This document shows, piece after piece, positions 7,689 to 15,586 of a stretch of DNA of 64,000 bases. Under the pieces are notes generated by a model. That model was not told the DNA's origin, did no database searches, and saw only the letters and a program-made list of their open reading frames with translations. The position numbers and the translations under genes are program-made. Positions within the stretch are counted from its first letter, which is position 1. Every line of letters starts with the position of its first letter. Location of the stretch: contig SVCQ01000001.1 in the NCBI GenBank assembly GCA_015058275.1, positions 62,001 to 126,000 on the forward strand, read 5' to 3'. This DNA comes from Clostridiales bacterium (GTDB lineage: Bacteria > Bacillota > Clostridia > Peptostreptococcales > Anaerovoracaceae).

Positions 7689-10304
7689 TCAACCTGCGAT
7701 CAGTTCTTCGGCCCTGGCAAATGCAGCATCCACCTTTGACGGATCCTTGGCACCGGCCTGAGCCATGTTGGCCTTGCCGCCGCCACCGCCGCCGGCTGCA
7801 GCTGCTATATCCTTTATAAGCTTGCCTGCATGGTAGCCCTTACCGATGAGGTCTTCGCTGACAGAAACGATAAATGTGACCTTATCGCCGTTGACTGCTG
7901 CGAATACCATAATGACATCATCGGTGCTTTCCTTGACGGCATCGGATATGCTTCTGAGCTGATCTACGTCAGTGTCTTCGAATTTTTTGGAGATGAATTT
8001 AACTCCGTTTATGTCTTTGGCTGATTCGATTATACCATCAATGGACCCACTGATTTCATCAGACTTAATAGATTTAATGGTATTCTCGAGTGATTTGATA
8101 TCTGCCATAACCTGACCGGCCTTGCGCATCAGGTCTGTCTCATTGGACTTGAGGGCTGCAGCGACGTTACTGATAACATTCTCCTTGTCCGCAAGATAGC
8201 GTACGACATTGGAACCGGTGATGGCCTCGATACGTCTCACTCCCTGAGCGATACCGCCCTCGCTTATGATCTTGAATCCGCCGACCTTGCCTGTATTGTC
8301 GATATGAGTACCGCCGCAGAACTCGATACTGTAGTCGCCCATGCTGACTACTCTGACTATGTCGCCGTACTTCTCGCCGAATATAGCCATGGCTCCGAGC
8401 TTTTTGGCCTCGTCGATAGGCATCTCTTCCATCTTGATAGGAAGATACTCGTCTACCTTTTCGTTGACTATGGCCTCTACCTTTTCGATCTCGGCCTTTG
8501 TCATCGGCTGGAAGTGGTTGAAGTCGAATCTGAGATAATTGTCATCGACATAAGAGCCTGCCTGCATGACGTGATCGCCGAGCACATCGCGGAGAGCCTG
8601 CTGCATAAGATGTGTAGCAGAGTGGCCTCTTGCGATGCGATGCCTCCTGACAGAGTCGATCCTGAGCGTAACTTCATCGCCTGCCTCGAACTGGCCTGCA
8701 AGACCCGAGTCATCTGCATGGATGACATGGAGGTAGATGTCGTTTTCCTTGATGACGTCAACTACTCTCAGTGAGTCGCTGCCCTTGATGACAAGTCCCG
8801 TATCAAAGACCTGACCGCCGGATGTGGCATAGAACGGTGTCTGATCAAAGATGATGAACTTGCGGTTCTCGTCGAAGTTGCCTATATAGAGGACCTTGGC
8901 TGTGCCAGTCTCCTCTGTGTATCCGAGGAACTTCGTATGAGGCAGATTGCTGTACTCCGAAGCATCTCTCCATGCCTCATCGTCAAGATCCTTTTGATTG
9001 GCTCTTGCGAGATCCTTCTGGGCCTGCATGTGCTTTGTAAAGCCCTCGAGATCGGCTGTCATGTCTCTCTCCTCGAGGATCTCCTCTGTGACCTCGATCG
9101 GGAAGCCATATGTGTCATAGAGCTTGAATGCAAGGTCTCCTGCGAGCACAGTGCTGCCGGAGGCCTCCATATCACTCATGTATCCTTCGAGGATGCCGAG
9201 ACCCTTGTCGAGTGTCTTGGCGAAGTGATTCTCCTCGATGGTGATCATCTTGATGATGTAGTCGTGCTTCTCTACGAGCTCAGGATAAGCGCTGCCTGAA
9301 GTCATGATAACGCTCTCGCAAAGCTTGGCGAGAGGATTCTCCTCCTCAATACCGAGAAGCTTGGCGTGTCTGGCCGCTCTCCTGATGATCCTCTTGAGGA
9401 TGTAGCCTCTGCCTTCATTGCTTGGGAGAATGCCGTCTGCGATCATGAATGTCATCGATCTCAGATGGTCAGTAATGATCCTGACACTGACGTCAACACT
9501 GTGGTTGCCGGCCTGGTACTTGACTCCGGCCATGTCGGTTACAGCATCTCTGATAAACTTGACTGTGTCGACATCGAAAATGGAATCTACACCCTGGAGG
9601 ATGCAGGCGAGTCTTTCAAGGCCCATGCCGGTATCGATATTAGGATGAGCCAGCTTTGGATACGAACCATCCTCCTGTCTGTCGAACTGTGTGAATACGT
9701 GGTTCCAGAACTCGAGGTATCTGTCGCAGTCGCAGCCCGGCTTGCAGTCAGGCTTGCCGCAGCCCCACTCAGGTCCGCGGTCAAAGTAGATCTCGGAGCA
9801 AGGTCCGCATGGACCGAGTCCGATCTCCCAGAAGTTATCGTCCTTGCCGAGTCTGACTATCCTCTCCTCGGGCATGCCGATGACATCTCTCCAGATCTCG
9901 TAAGCCTCATCGTCATTCTCGTAGATAGTGGCCCAGAGCTTGTCTGTAGGCATGTGGAGCCACTCAGTACAGAATTCCCAGCCCCACTGGAGGGATTCCT
10001 TTTTGAAGTAATCTCCGAAGCTGAAGTTGCCGAGCATCTCGAAGAATGTACCGTGGCGCGCTGTCTTGCCTACGTTTTCGATATCGTTTGTCCTTATGCA
10101 CTTCTGGCAGGTCGTCATGCGCTTGCATGGAGGTGTCTCGACACCCGCAAAGTAAGGCTTGAGCGGAGCCATTCCGGAATTGATGATCATAAGGCTCTTG
10201 TCATTACGAGGGATAAGCGAAGCAGAGCCGCCTGCATAGTGGCCCTTGCTTACAAAGAAATCCCTGAACATGTCTCTGATTTCGTTAACACCGAGTTTTT
10301 CCAT
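7689..10304 (-). CDS. alaS: alanine--tRNA ligase
   Basis: Charges tRNA-Ala with alanine in the cytosol. From the ATG at 10304 it has 871 residues, the normal full length. Class II catalytic core at 1-460; editing domain with the zinc ligands HSATH near 560 and CGGTH near 660; C-Ala/DHHA1 domain at the end with the glycine-rich AAAGGGGGGKANMAQAG. The frame extends ten codons upstream, but AGGAGAC before MEKLGVNEI marks that Met as the start. No T-box leader is visible. It is the head of alaS-ireB-ruvX-lysR and lies 50 nt after a DUF896 gene. Confidence 0.96.
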   Translation of the reverse strand: MEKLGVNEIRDMFRDFFVSKGHYAGGSASLIPRNDKSLMIINSGMAPLKPYFAGVETPPCKRMTTCQKCIRTNDIENVGKTARHGTFFEMLGNFSFGDYFKKESLQWGWEFCTEWLHMPTDKLWATIYENDDEAYEIWRDVIGMPEERIVRLGKDDNFWEIGLGPCGPCSEIYFDRGPEWGCGKPDCKPGCDCDRYLEFWNHVFTQFDRQEDGSYPKLAHPNIDTGMGLERLACILQGVDSIFDVDTVKFIRDAVTDMAGVKYQAGNHSVDVSVRIITDHLRSMTFMIADGILPSNEGRGYILKRIIRRAARHAKLLGIEEENPLAKLCESVIMTSGSAYPELVEKHDYIIKMITIEENHFAKTLDKGLGILEGYMSDMEASGSTVLAGDLAFKLYDTYGFPIEVTEEILEERDMTADLEGFTKHMQAQKDLARANQKDLDDEAWRDASEYSNLPHTKFLGYTEETGTAKVLYIGNFDENRKFIIFDQTPFYATSGGQVFDTGLVIKGSDSLRVVDVIKENDIYLHVIHADDSGLAGQFEAGDEVTLRIDSVRRHRIARGHSATHLMQQALRDVLGDHVMQAGSYVDDNYLRFDFNHFQPMTKAEIEKVEAIVNEKVDEYLPIKMEEMPIDEAKKLGAMAIFGEKYGDIVRVVSMGDYSIEFCGGTHIDNTGKVGGFKIISEGGIAQGVRRIEAITGSNVVRYLADKENVISNVAAALKSNETDLMRKAGQVMADIKSLENTIKSIKSDEISGSIDGIIESAKDINGVKFISKKFEDTDVDQLRSISDAVKESTDDVIMVFAAVNGDKVTFIVSVSEDLIGKGYHAGKLIKDIAAAAGGGGGGKANMAQAGAKDPSKVDAAFARAEELIAG

Positions 10305-10354
10305 TGAATTTGTCTCCTGTAAATCCGCAAACATACCTTTTTATTATAGCACTA

Positions 10355-10555
10355 TTAACTGAGCATTTCATCAGTTCTTTGCGTAACATCGTCAACAATT
10401 TCAATGGATTCAAGGGATGCTCTGACATCTGCCCTGATTTCATCCAGGAATTCCTGTCTGAGATTGTGCTGTTCGATCCTCTCCTCTTCGGTGAGCCCCT
10501 CTGACTTGGATTTATGAGCGAGCTCATTGATCCTGTTGAGTTTTGCTTTTTCCAA
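10355..10555 (-). CDS. DUF896 family small protein
   Basis: 66 residues, all helical by eye. INELAHKSKSEGLTEEE and EQHNLRQEFLDEIR are the DUF896 (YnzC-like) signature. The family has a two-helix hairpin fold; YnzC belongs to the SOS-induced yneA operon of Bacillus, but no clear function is known. It lies just upstream of alaS and may share its transcript. A TATAAT box lies 23-28 nt before the ATG, giving a very short leader. Confidence 0.85.
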   Translation of the reverse strand: MEKAKLNRINELAHKSKSEGLTEEERIEQHNLRQEFLDEIRADVRASLESIEIVDDVTQRTDEMLS

Positions 10556-10577
10556 ATTAAGATCTCCTTTTTTGAGA

Positions 10578-10606
10578 ATTATACAGGCAATAATCTATCA
10601 CGAAAA
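10578..10606 (-). promoter_or_regulatory. promoter for DUF896-alaS
   Basis: A perfect TATAAT (10578-10583) with only a weak TTTTCG at -35 (10601-10606). It is the only good -10 box between the Spo0A-like gene and DUF896, so it may start the alaS transcript. Confidence 0.4.
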
Positions 10607-10622
10607 ACGCCTGAACTCAACA

Positions 10623-11102
10623 TCAAGTCTCAAGAGCCATCCTTGTCTGGACCTCATGTGTGAGATGCAGCAGGAATTCCTTTGGTGAAGGCCTCTTGTG
10701 AAACACGTCCATAGGCGACTCAACGTTATCACCGAGCTCTGTCCTGAAGCGAAAAGCTGAATTGATCGCATTGCGTATATTGTGTTCTACCTTTTCGATG
10801 CTTTCGATACCGTGCTTTTCGGCGATCAGCGGATAAACATCGGTATTCATACAGATATCCGAGGTCATGTGATCGTGGATTATACAAATCGCGTCGATCA
10901 TGAATGCAAAGCCTCTGGTCTTGATCTTGACGTGATTATTCCTCAGCATCTCGTGGATCATCCTGATAAACCTTATATTCCATTTGTACCTGTCCTTATC
11001 TATGCGTACAGAGGGATCGAATATATATAAACTACTTGCATTGTTGAGGGATAAATGGCTGTTGTGATGATTTCTGTTATTGTGGTGATCGTTTCTCTTC
11101 AT
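10623..11102 (-). CDS. stand-alone Spo0A C-terminal (effector) domain protein
   Basis: A 159-residue protein whose residues from about 42 to the end align with the DNA-binding domain of Spo0A: IHEMLRNNHVKIKTRGF at the first helices, VYPLIAEKHG, then VEHNIRNAINSAF (the recognition-helix region) and RPSPKEFLLHLTHEV at the end. There is no receiver domain and no phosphorylatable Asp; instead the first 25 residues are His- and Asn-rich (MKRNDHHNNRNHHNSH). It is probably a DNA-binding regulator controlled by something other than phosphorelay, or a Spo0A antagonist (inference). An AAGGAG site precedes the ATG, 15 nt after comEA, so it is co-transcribed with a competence gene. Assignment is by eye; the fold match is strong and the function unknown. 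Confidence 0.75.
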   Translation of the reverse strand: MKRNDHHNNRNHHNSHLSLNNASSLYIFDPSVRIDKDRYKWNIRFIRMIHEMLRNNHVKIKTRGFAFMIDAICIIHDHMTSDICMNTDVYPLIAEKHGIESIEKVEHNIRNAINSAFRFRTELGDNVESPMDVFHKRPSPKEFLLHLTHEVQTRMALET

Positions 11103-11117
11103 AGCAGCTCCTTTCTC

Positions 11118-11765
11118 CTAGCAAATTATCTTGTCTTTTATCTTTTCATAAATACCTGTACCTATACCTTTGACAGACATGATGTCCTCTTTGTTTTTGA
11201 ATCTGTTTGAAGCCCTGTATTCAATGATCCTCTCAGCCATGACATCACCTATGCCATTGAGAGTGGTCAGCTCCTCTTTTGAAGCGATATTGATATTGAT
11301 TAGGCCGAGTGTCGGATCTACAACCGGCGTCTGTGAGGTCTCCGCAGATACGGACGTCTGATCGCTTTTGGACGGTATGATGATCTTCTCTCCGTCCTGA
11401 ACGAAGGATGCCTGGTTAACTGAGTTTGTATCAGCCTCTTCCGTCAGTCCTCCTGCCATCTCAATTACTCTGAACAGTCTTGTATCGCTGGTTACTTCAT
11501 ATACGCCGGGCTTCACAACGGCACCTGCCAGATCCACAAAAATGATCTTATTATAAGAATCGGGCCCATCCGTCTGTACGGATGTGTCCGTCAATGTGGC
11601 CTCTTGTGTTTCAACAGTTACGTCGGCTTTGTTTGCTCCGTGGATCCTGAGGATCAACGCCATCAGAAGGATGGCGGCTACAGATAATACCTTTACCAGG
11701 CGTTTTCGGTCTCTTATCAGATCTTCAAATATAGTCTTTAGTTTTAGTGCAGCATTGTCTTTCAT
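11118..11765 (-). CDS. comEA: ComEA family DNA-binding competence protein
   Basis: A membrane-anchored receptor that binds incoming double-stranded DNA in natural transformation. The 215 residues comprise a short cytosolic start, one membrane segment at about 22-40, a SLBB domain (IFVDLAGAVVKPGVYEV, about 73-130) and a C-terminal helix-hairpin-helix pair (ELTTLNGIGDVMAERII and IMSVKGIGTGIYEKI). SLBB plus HhH2 is the standard ComEA layout. AGGAGGGTAG precedes the ATG. It has its own promoter and is followed by the Spo0A-like gene. No comEB or comEC lies in this window. Confidence 0.9.
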   Translation of the reverse strand: MKDNAALKLKTIFEDLIRDRKRLVKVLSVAAILLMALILRIHGANKADVTVETQEATLTDTSVQTDGPDSYNKIIFVDLAGAVVKPGVYEVTSDTRLFRVIEMAGGLTEEADTNSVNQASFVQDGEKIIIPSKSDQTSVSAETSQTPVVDPTLGLININIASKEELTTLNGIGDVMAERIIEYRASNRFKNKEDIMSVKGIGTGIYEKIKDKIIC

Positions 11766-11797
11766 GGGTCTACCCTCCTGGCTGATTATGCTGCTAG

Positions 11798-11825
11798 TCT
11801 ATAAGCTATATTAGATATGTGACAA
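11798..11825 (-). promoter_or_regulatory. promoter of comEA
   Basis: TTGTCA (11820-11825), 16 nt, TATAGA (11798-11803) on the minus strand, about 30 nt before the comEA ATG. A reasonable sigma-A type promoter; no competence-specific box is obvious. Confidence 0.45.
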
Positions 11826-11883
11826 CTGAGTAAAGGAATACTGAAATTTACCAAAATGATTCATTCTTTGACCGAAATCCTGC

Positions 11884-11906
11884 AAAAAAAGACCGCAAAT
11901 GCGGTC
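11884..11906 (-). terminator. terminator of the rplU-rpmA-obg operon
   Basis: GACCGCA (11891-11897) and TGCGGTC (11900-11906) form a tight hairpin followed, leftward, by seven Ts (11884-11890): a classical intrinsic terminator about 60 nt past the obg stop. Confidence 0.9.
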
Positions 11907-11968
11907 TCAGCGATTTTGTTCATTAAATTAATGTATGAATCAGTGCGATCTTTGCAGGATAAAGTGCA

Positions 11969-13252
11969 TCAGTCTTCGGTGAATTCGAACTCAAAGTCCT
12001 CGATCCTTACAGTATCTCCCTCTTTGAGTCCAAGGCCTCTAAGGAGCTTGATGCCGCCCTGTTTCTCGATGTATTTGTACAGATATCTGATCGAACCGCT
12101 GTCAGTGAAGTTCGTTGAATTGAATATCTTGGAGAGCTGCTTGCCTTCGAGTACATATACTCCGTCCTCATCCAGATATCCGCTGATCAGCTTGTAATCG
12201 GCTTCGTTCTCATCAGCTTCGAAGTCAAACATGGTCATAGGTTCATCATCAGGCTCGACGTATGACTCAACTTTGAGTAGCGCAGCATCAAGAAGGCTGT
12301 CGATACCCTGGTGTGCGGCAGCGCTTATGAGATAGACCTCACGCCCTTCTTTCTTCATGAATTCCATGAATTCATCAAGCTTGTCCTGATCATATACAAG
12401 ATCGCTCTTGTTTGCAGCAACGATCTGAGGCTTCTCGGCAAGACGCTTGTCGAACTGAGCGAGTTCTGCGTTGATCTTTTTGTAATCCTCTATCGGGTCT
12501 CTGCCCTCCGATCCGGATACATCGACAACATGTATGAGGACCTTTGTCCTCTCGATGTGCTTGAGGAACTTGAAGCCCAGGCCTGCTCCCTGGGATGCTC
12601 CCTCAATAATGCCGGCGATATCAGCCATTACGAAGCTTGTATCGTGGAGATATACTACGCCAAGATTAGGATCGATCGTCGTGAAGTGATAACCGGCGAT
12701 CTTTGGCTTTGAGTTGGTGCATACCGAAAGCAGAGTGGACTTGCCTACATTAGGGAATCCAAGGAGCCCTACATCGGCAATAAGCTTGAGCTCGAGTATG
12801 ACTTCACGCTCCTTGCCCGGAGTACCAGCCTCGGCAAAATTAGGAGCCTGGCGAATGCTGCTCTTGTAATGGACATTGCCCTTGCCGCCTCTGCCGCCTT
12901 TGGCTGCGACGACTGAGTCTCCGTCATGAGTCAGGTCCTTCATCAGATGGCCTGTCTCCTTGTCTATGATCATGGTGCCTACAGGGACCTTTATGTACAG
13001 GTCCTGGCCCTTCTTACCATAGCGGTTGCGCTTCATGCCTGGCTGTCCGTTCTCGGCGCTGTACTTCCTCTTGTACTTGAGGTCCATAAGCGTCCTGAGG
13101 TTCCTGTCTGCAACAAAAATGACGCTGCCTCCATTGCCGCCGTCTCCGCCGTCAGGACCGCCGTCAGGTACGTAAGGGTCACGTCTGAATGTGACTGCTC
13201 CGTTACCGCCGTTACCGGATTTGATTGTTATCTCTGCTCTGTCTACAAACAT
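11969..13252 (-). CDS. obg: GTPase Obg/CgtA
   Basis: Essential GTPase that monitors 50S ribosome assembly and stress status. Its 427 residues show the three Obg parts: glycine-rich Obg fold at 1-158 (GNGGNGAVTF, GGPDGGDGGNGGSV), G domain at about 160-330 (GFPNVGKSTL; DIAGIIEGASQGAGLG; NKSD) and C-terminal OCT domain at about 345-427. Only a weak SD (AGAAGAC) precedes the ATG. It is the third gene of L21-L27-Obg, separated from L27 by a perfect palindromic hairpin at 13282-13303. Confidence 0.96.
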   Translation of the reverse strand: MFVDRAEITIKSGNGGNGAVTFRRDPYVPDGGPDGGDGGNGGSVIFVADRNLRTLMDLKYKRKYSAENGQPGMKRNRYGKKGQDLYIKVPVGTMIIDKETGHLMKDLTHDGDSVVAAKGGRGGKGNVHYKSSIRQAPNFAEAGTPGKEREVILELKLIADVGLLGFPNVGKSTLLSVCTNSKPKIAGYHFTTIDPNLGVVYLHDTSFVMADIAGIIEGASQGAGLGFKFLKHIERTKVLIHVVDVSGSEGRDPIEDYKKINAELAQFDKRLAEKPQIVAANKSDLVYDQDKLDEFMEFMKKEGREVYLISAAAHQGIDSLLDAALLKVESYVEPDDEPMTMFDFEADENEADYKLISGYLDEDGVYVLEGKQLSKIFNSTNFTDSGSIRYLYKYIEKQGGIKLLRGLGLKEGDTVRIEDFEFEFTED

Positions 13253-13281
13253 GTCTTCTGTTCTTTAATAATAAATAAATT

Positions 13282-13303
13282 GGCTCCTGCATATGCAGGA
13301 GCC
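13282..13303 (-). terminator. palindromic hairpin between rpmA and obg
   Basis: GGCTCCTGCAT and ATGCAGGAGCC form a perfect 22-bp palindrome; read leftward it is followed by AATTTATTTATTATT. It probably acts as a leaky terminator, lowering obg expression relative to the ribosomal protein genes, or protects the L27 mRNA 3' end. Confidence 0.65.
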
Positions 13304-13310
13304 AGTTCCA

Positions 13311-13571
13311 TTATGCTTCTTTGCTGTAAACGCTGATCTGCTTTCTCTTTTTGTCGTATCTTTCGAACTTAACAGTTCCGTCGATCTTAGCAAACAGAGT
13401 GTCGTCTCCGCCCTTGCCAACGTTGTTGCCAGGATGGAACTTGGTTCCTCTCTGTCTCATGAGAATGCTTCCTGCACTTACGAATTCACCGGCACCTACC
13501 TTGAGTCCAAGTCGTTTCGCCTCGGAGTCTCTGCCGTTCTTGGAACTTCCTACTCCTTTTTTACTTGACAT
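13311..13571 (-). CDS. rpmA: 50S ribosomal protein L27
   Basis: 86 residues, starting [21 protein letters not shown] and then [21 protein letters not shown], typical of bacterial L27; the N terminus reaches the peptidyl-transferase centre. The frame is open 24 codons further upstream, but AGGAGGAATTCAGG before the ATG at 13571 fixes this start. Many Firmicutes L27 proteins carry an N-terminal extension ending in FF that the protease Prp removes. Here the extension is absent, and no prp gene sits between rplU and rpmA. Confidence 0.96.
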   Translation of the reverse strand: MSSKKGVGSSKNGRDSEAKRLGLKVGAGEFVSAGSILMRQRGTKFHPGNNVGKGGDDTLFAKIDGTVKFERYDKKRKQISVYSKEA

Positions 13572-13590
13572 CCTGAATTCCTCCTGTCTT

Positions 13591-14148
13591 CTACTTAGCC
13601 TCGATAGCAGCGATGATGTCAGCCTTTGTGGCCTTGGAATCAACCTTGACTCCCATCTCCTTGGCTACTGCCAGAAGCTCGTCCTTCTTCATCGAAGCGC
13701 TGACCTTAGGTGCAGCTGCTTTCTCTTCTTTCTTTGCAGGCTTTGCTGCCTTTTTAGCAGGCTCTGCCTTTTTGGCAGTTGCAGCCTTCTTGGCAGTCTC
13801 AGCCTTAGCCGGCTTGTCAGCCTTGGAAGCCTTAGCGCCGGAACCACCGATATCAGTGATCTTAACGAGCGTGAACGGCTGTCTGTGTCCGTTCTTGCGT
13901 CTGTAATCCTTCTTTGCCTTGTACTTGAAGATGATGACCTTGTCAGCCTTGCCCTGCTCGAGGACCTCAGCCTTGACAGCATAACCTTCTACGAACGGTG
14001 TACCTACGACAAGCTTATCTCCGCCTACAGCTACGACCTCGTCGAATACGACCTTGTCGCCTACCTTGGCATCGAGCTTCTCAACTCTGAGCTCGTCACC
14101 CTGCTGTACTCTGTACTGCTTGCCACCTGTTTTGATGATAGCATACAT
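13591..14148 (-). CDS. rplU: 50S ribosomal protein L21 with long C-terminal extension
   Basis: Residues 1-102 are ordinary L21 ([18 protein letters not shown], then [20 protein letters not shown]). About 80 further residues follow: an Ala/Lys linker ([20 protein letters not shown]) and a C-terminal helix-extended-helix segment, [17 protein letters not shown] and [11 protein letters not shown], resembling SAP or Rho-N domains that bind nucleic acid. The total of 185 is nearly double the usual length. The ATG at 14148 is chosen because AAGGAGGAATTTG precedes it and MYAIIKTGG is the family start; the frame itself opens 13 codons earlier. It leads the L21-L27-Obg operon. Confidence 0.95.
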   Translation of the reverse strand: MYAIIKTGGKQYRVQQGDELRVEKLDAKVGDKVVFDEVVAVGGDKLVVGTPFVEGYAVKAEVLEQGKADKVIIFKYKAKKDYRRKNGHRQPFTLVKITDIGGSGAKASKADKPAKAETAKKAATAKKAEPAKKAAKPAKKEEKAAAPKVSASMKKDELLAVAKEMGVKVDSKATKADIIAAIEAK

Positions 14149-14233
14149 AATATCAAATTCCTCCTTAAACCAGACTCGCCGGAGCATCGGGTGCTGTGCT
14201 TTAAAACCCGCTCCGTGCGGTTAACCGCGTAAA

Positions 14234-14262
14234 AGAATAACACAGCGCACTGTCAAGGTCAA
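14234..14262 (-). promoter_or_regulatory. promoter of rplU-rpmA-obg
   Basis: TTGACC (14257-14262), 17 nt, TATTCT (14234-14239) on the minus strand. The leader of about 80 nt before the L21 ATG holds GCGGTTAACCGC and other inverted segments; it could be an L21-type autoregulatory leader, but I cannot match a known structure by eye. Confidence 0.65.
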
Positions 14263-14302
14263 GAAAGAATTTTGATATTTTGGGCTATTTTAGATGTTTT
14301 TG

Positions 14303-14322
14303 GGATATATACAGATATATCC
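14303..14322 (-). terminator. hairpin after recA
   Basis: GGATATAT and ATATATCC pair around ACAG. It directly follows the recA stop, but leftward the hairpin is followed by CAAAAAC, not a T-run, so it may be an mRNA end structure and not an intrinsic terminator. Confidence 0.35.
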
Positions 14323-14330
14323 GTCAGACA

Positions 14331-15410
14331 TTACTCGATAACGACTCCGTCCTCATCAACTTTGATGTCATCTGAAGCCGCAGCGCCCGGTTGTGCAGCC
14401 ATGAGATGATCCATGAGCTTGCCTCTGATCTCCTCAAGGACGGACGGATTGGACTCGAGATAGTCTTTGACATTCTCCCTGCCCTGTCCGATTCGCTCGT
14501 TGTTGTAGCTGTACCATGAACCGGACTTGTCGATGATGCCGATATCAGTAGCCATGTCGAGTATGTCACCGGAAAGCGATATACCTGTACCGTACATGAT
14601 ATCGAACTCAGCCTTGCGGAACGGCGGGGATACTTTGTTCTTGACGATCTTGACTCTTGTCCTGTTACCGAAGACCTCATCGCCCTTTTTGATGGTATCG
14701 ATCTTCCTTACGTCAAGTCTCATCGAAGCATAGAACTTGAGAGCACGTCCGCCGGTAGTGGTCTCCGGATTGCCGAACATGACTCCGATCTTCTCTCTGA
14801 GCTGGTTGATGAAGATAACGCAAGTGCTGGATCTGTTGATGGCGCCTGCGATCTTACGGAGGGCCTGGGACATGAGTCTGGCCTGAAGGCCGACGTGTGA
14901 ATCTCCCATCTCTCCCTGTATCTCAGCCTTTGGCACAAGAGCAGCCACTGAGTCTATTACGATGATATCGACGGCGCCGCTCCTGGTGAGCATCTCGCAG
15001 ATCTCGAGGGCCTGCTCGCCTGTATCCGGCTGGGAAACCAGAAGCTCGTCGACATTGACTCCGAGATTCTTGGCGTAAACAGGGTCAAGTGCGTGCTCAG
15101 CGTCGATGAATGCAGCCTGGCCTCCGGCCTTCTGGCACTCTGCGATCGCGTGCAATGTAAGAGTGGTCTTACCTGAAGACTCAGGTCCGTAGATCTCGAT
15201 TATCCTGCCCTTAGGATAGCCGCCGACTCCTGTAGCGAAGTCAAGACTGACAGAACCTGTGGAAATAACGTCTATATTGCTGACAGGGCCGGACTCTCCG
15301 AGTCTCATGATAGCGCCCTTGCCGTATTGCTTTTGTATCTGATCCAGCGCCTGCTGTAATGCCTTCTCTTTGGCTGCGCTGTCAGCACCGGTATTGTTAT
15401 TAACTGCCAT
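14331..15410 (-). CDS. recA: recombinase RecA
   Basis: DNA strand-exchange ATPase and SOS coprotease. It has 359 residues, normal length. Walker [11 protein letters not shown] near residue 74, Walker [17 protein letters not shown] near 150, and the L2 loop [21 protein letters not shown] near 203. A short acidic C terminus ([13 protein letters not shown]) is typical. GGAGGCAAT precedes the ATG. It follows rimO-pgsA-cinA but has its own SOS-type promoter in the 176-nt gap after cinA. Confidence 0.98.
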   Translation of the reverse strand: MAVNNNTGADSAAKEKALQQALDQIQKQYGKGAIMRLGESGPVSNIDVISTGSVSLDFATGVGGYPKGRIIEIYGPESSGKTTLTLHAIAECQKAGGQAAFIDAEHALDPVYAKNLGVNVDELLVSQPDTGEQALEICEMLTRSGAVDIIVIDSVAALVPKAEIQGEMGDSHVGLQARLMSQALRKIAGAINRSSTCVIFINQLREKIGVMFGNPETTTGGRALKFYASMRLDVRKIDTIKKGDEVFGNRTRVKIVKNKVSPPFRKAEFDIMYGTGISLSGDILDMATDIGIIDKSGSWYSYNNERIGQGRENVKDYLESNPSVLEEIRGKLMDHLMAAQPGAAASDDIKVDEDGVVIE

Positions 15411-15432
15411 ATTGCCTCCCGTTTGATGTTAT

Positions 15433-15446
15433 AGAACGCGTGTTCG
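15433..15446 (-). promoter_or_regulatory. LexA (SOS) operator of recA
   Basis: On the minus strand CGAACACGCGTTCT matches the Gram-positive SOS box CGAACRNRYGTTYC except at the last base; the core GAAC-ACGC-GTTC is palindromic. It starts 6 nt downstream of the -10 box, where LexA would block transcription. Confidence 0.82.
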
Positions 15447-15451
15447 GATAT

Positions 15452-15480
15452 ATATTACAGCTGTAATTTGCTTATGTCAA
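15452..15480 (-). promoter_or_regulatory. promoter of recA, with a second palindrome in the spacer
   Basis: TTGACA (15475-15480), 17 nt, TAATAT (15452-15457). A perfect 14-bp palindrome ATTACAGCTGTAAT (15454-15467) spans the spacer and the edge of the -10 box and is distinct from the SOS box. Confidence 0.85.
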
Positions 15481-15586
15481 CATTATATTTTGAGCGCCGG
15501 AGTAATGTCGAACGAAAAATGCACTAAATCCGACAATAAATCCCCGACTTTTGTGTCCCGGCCCTTAACAGGCCTCCGGAAGGCAA

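Noticed and set aside
9366..10307. 313-codon open frame antisense to alaS
   Set aside because: It is a mirror of the strongly coding alaS frame; no ribosome site and no family resemblance.
10305..10354. T-box leader upstream of alaS
   Set aside because: Only 50 nt separate DUF896 from alaS; no specifier stem or TGGNACC-type box is seen.
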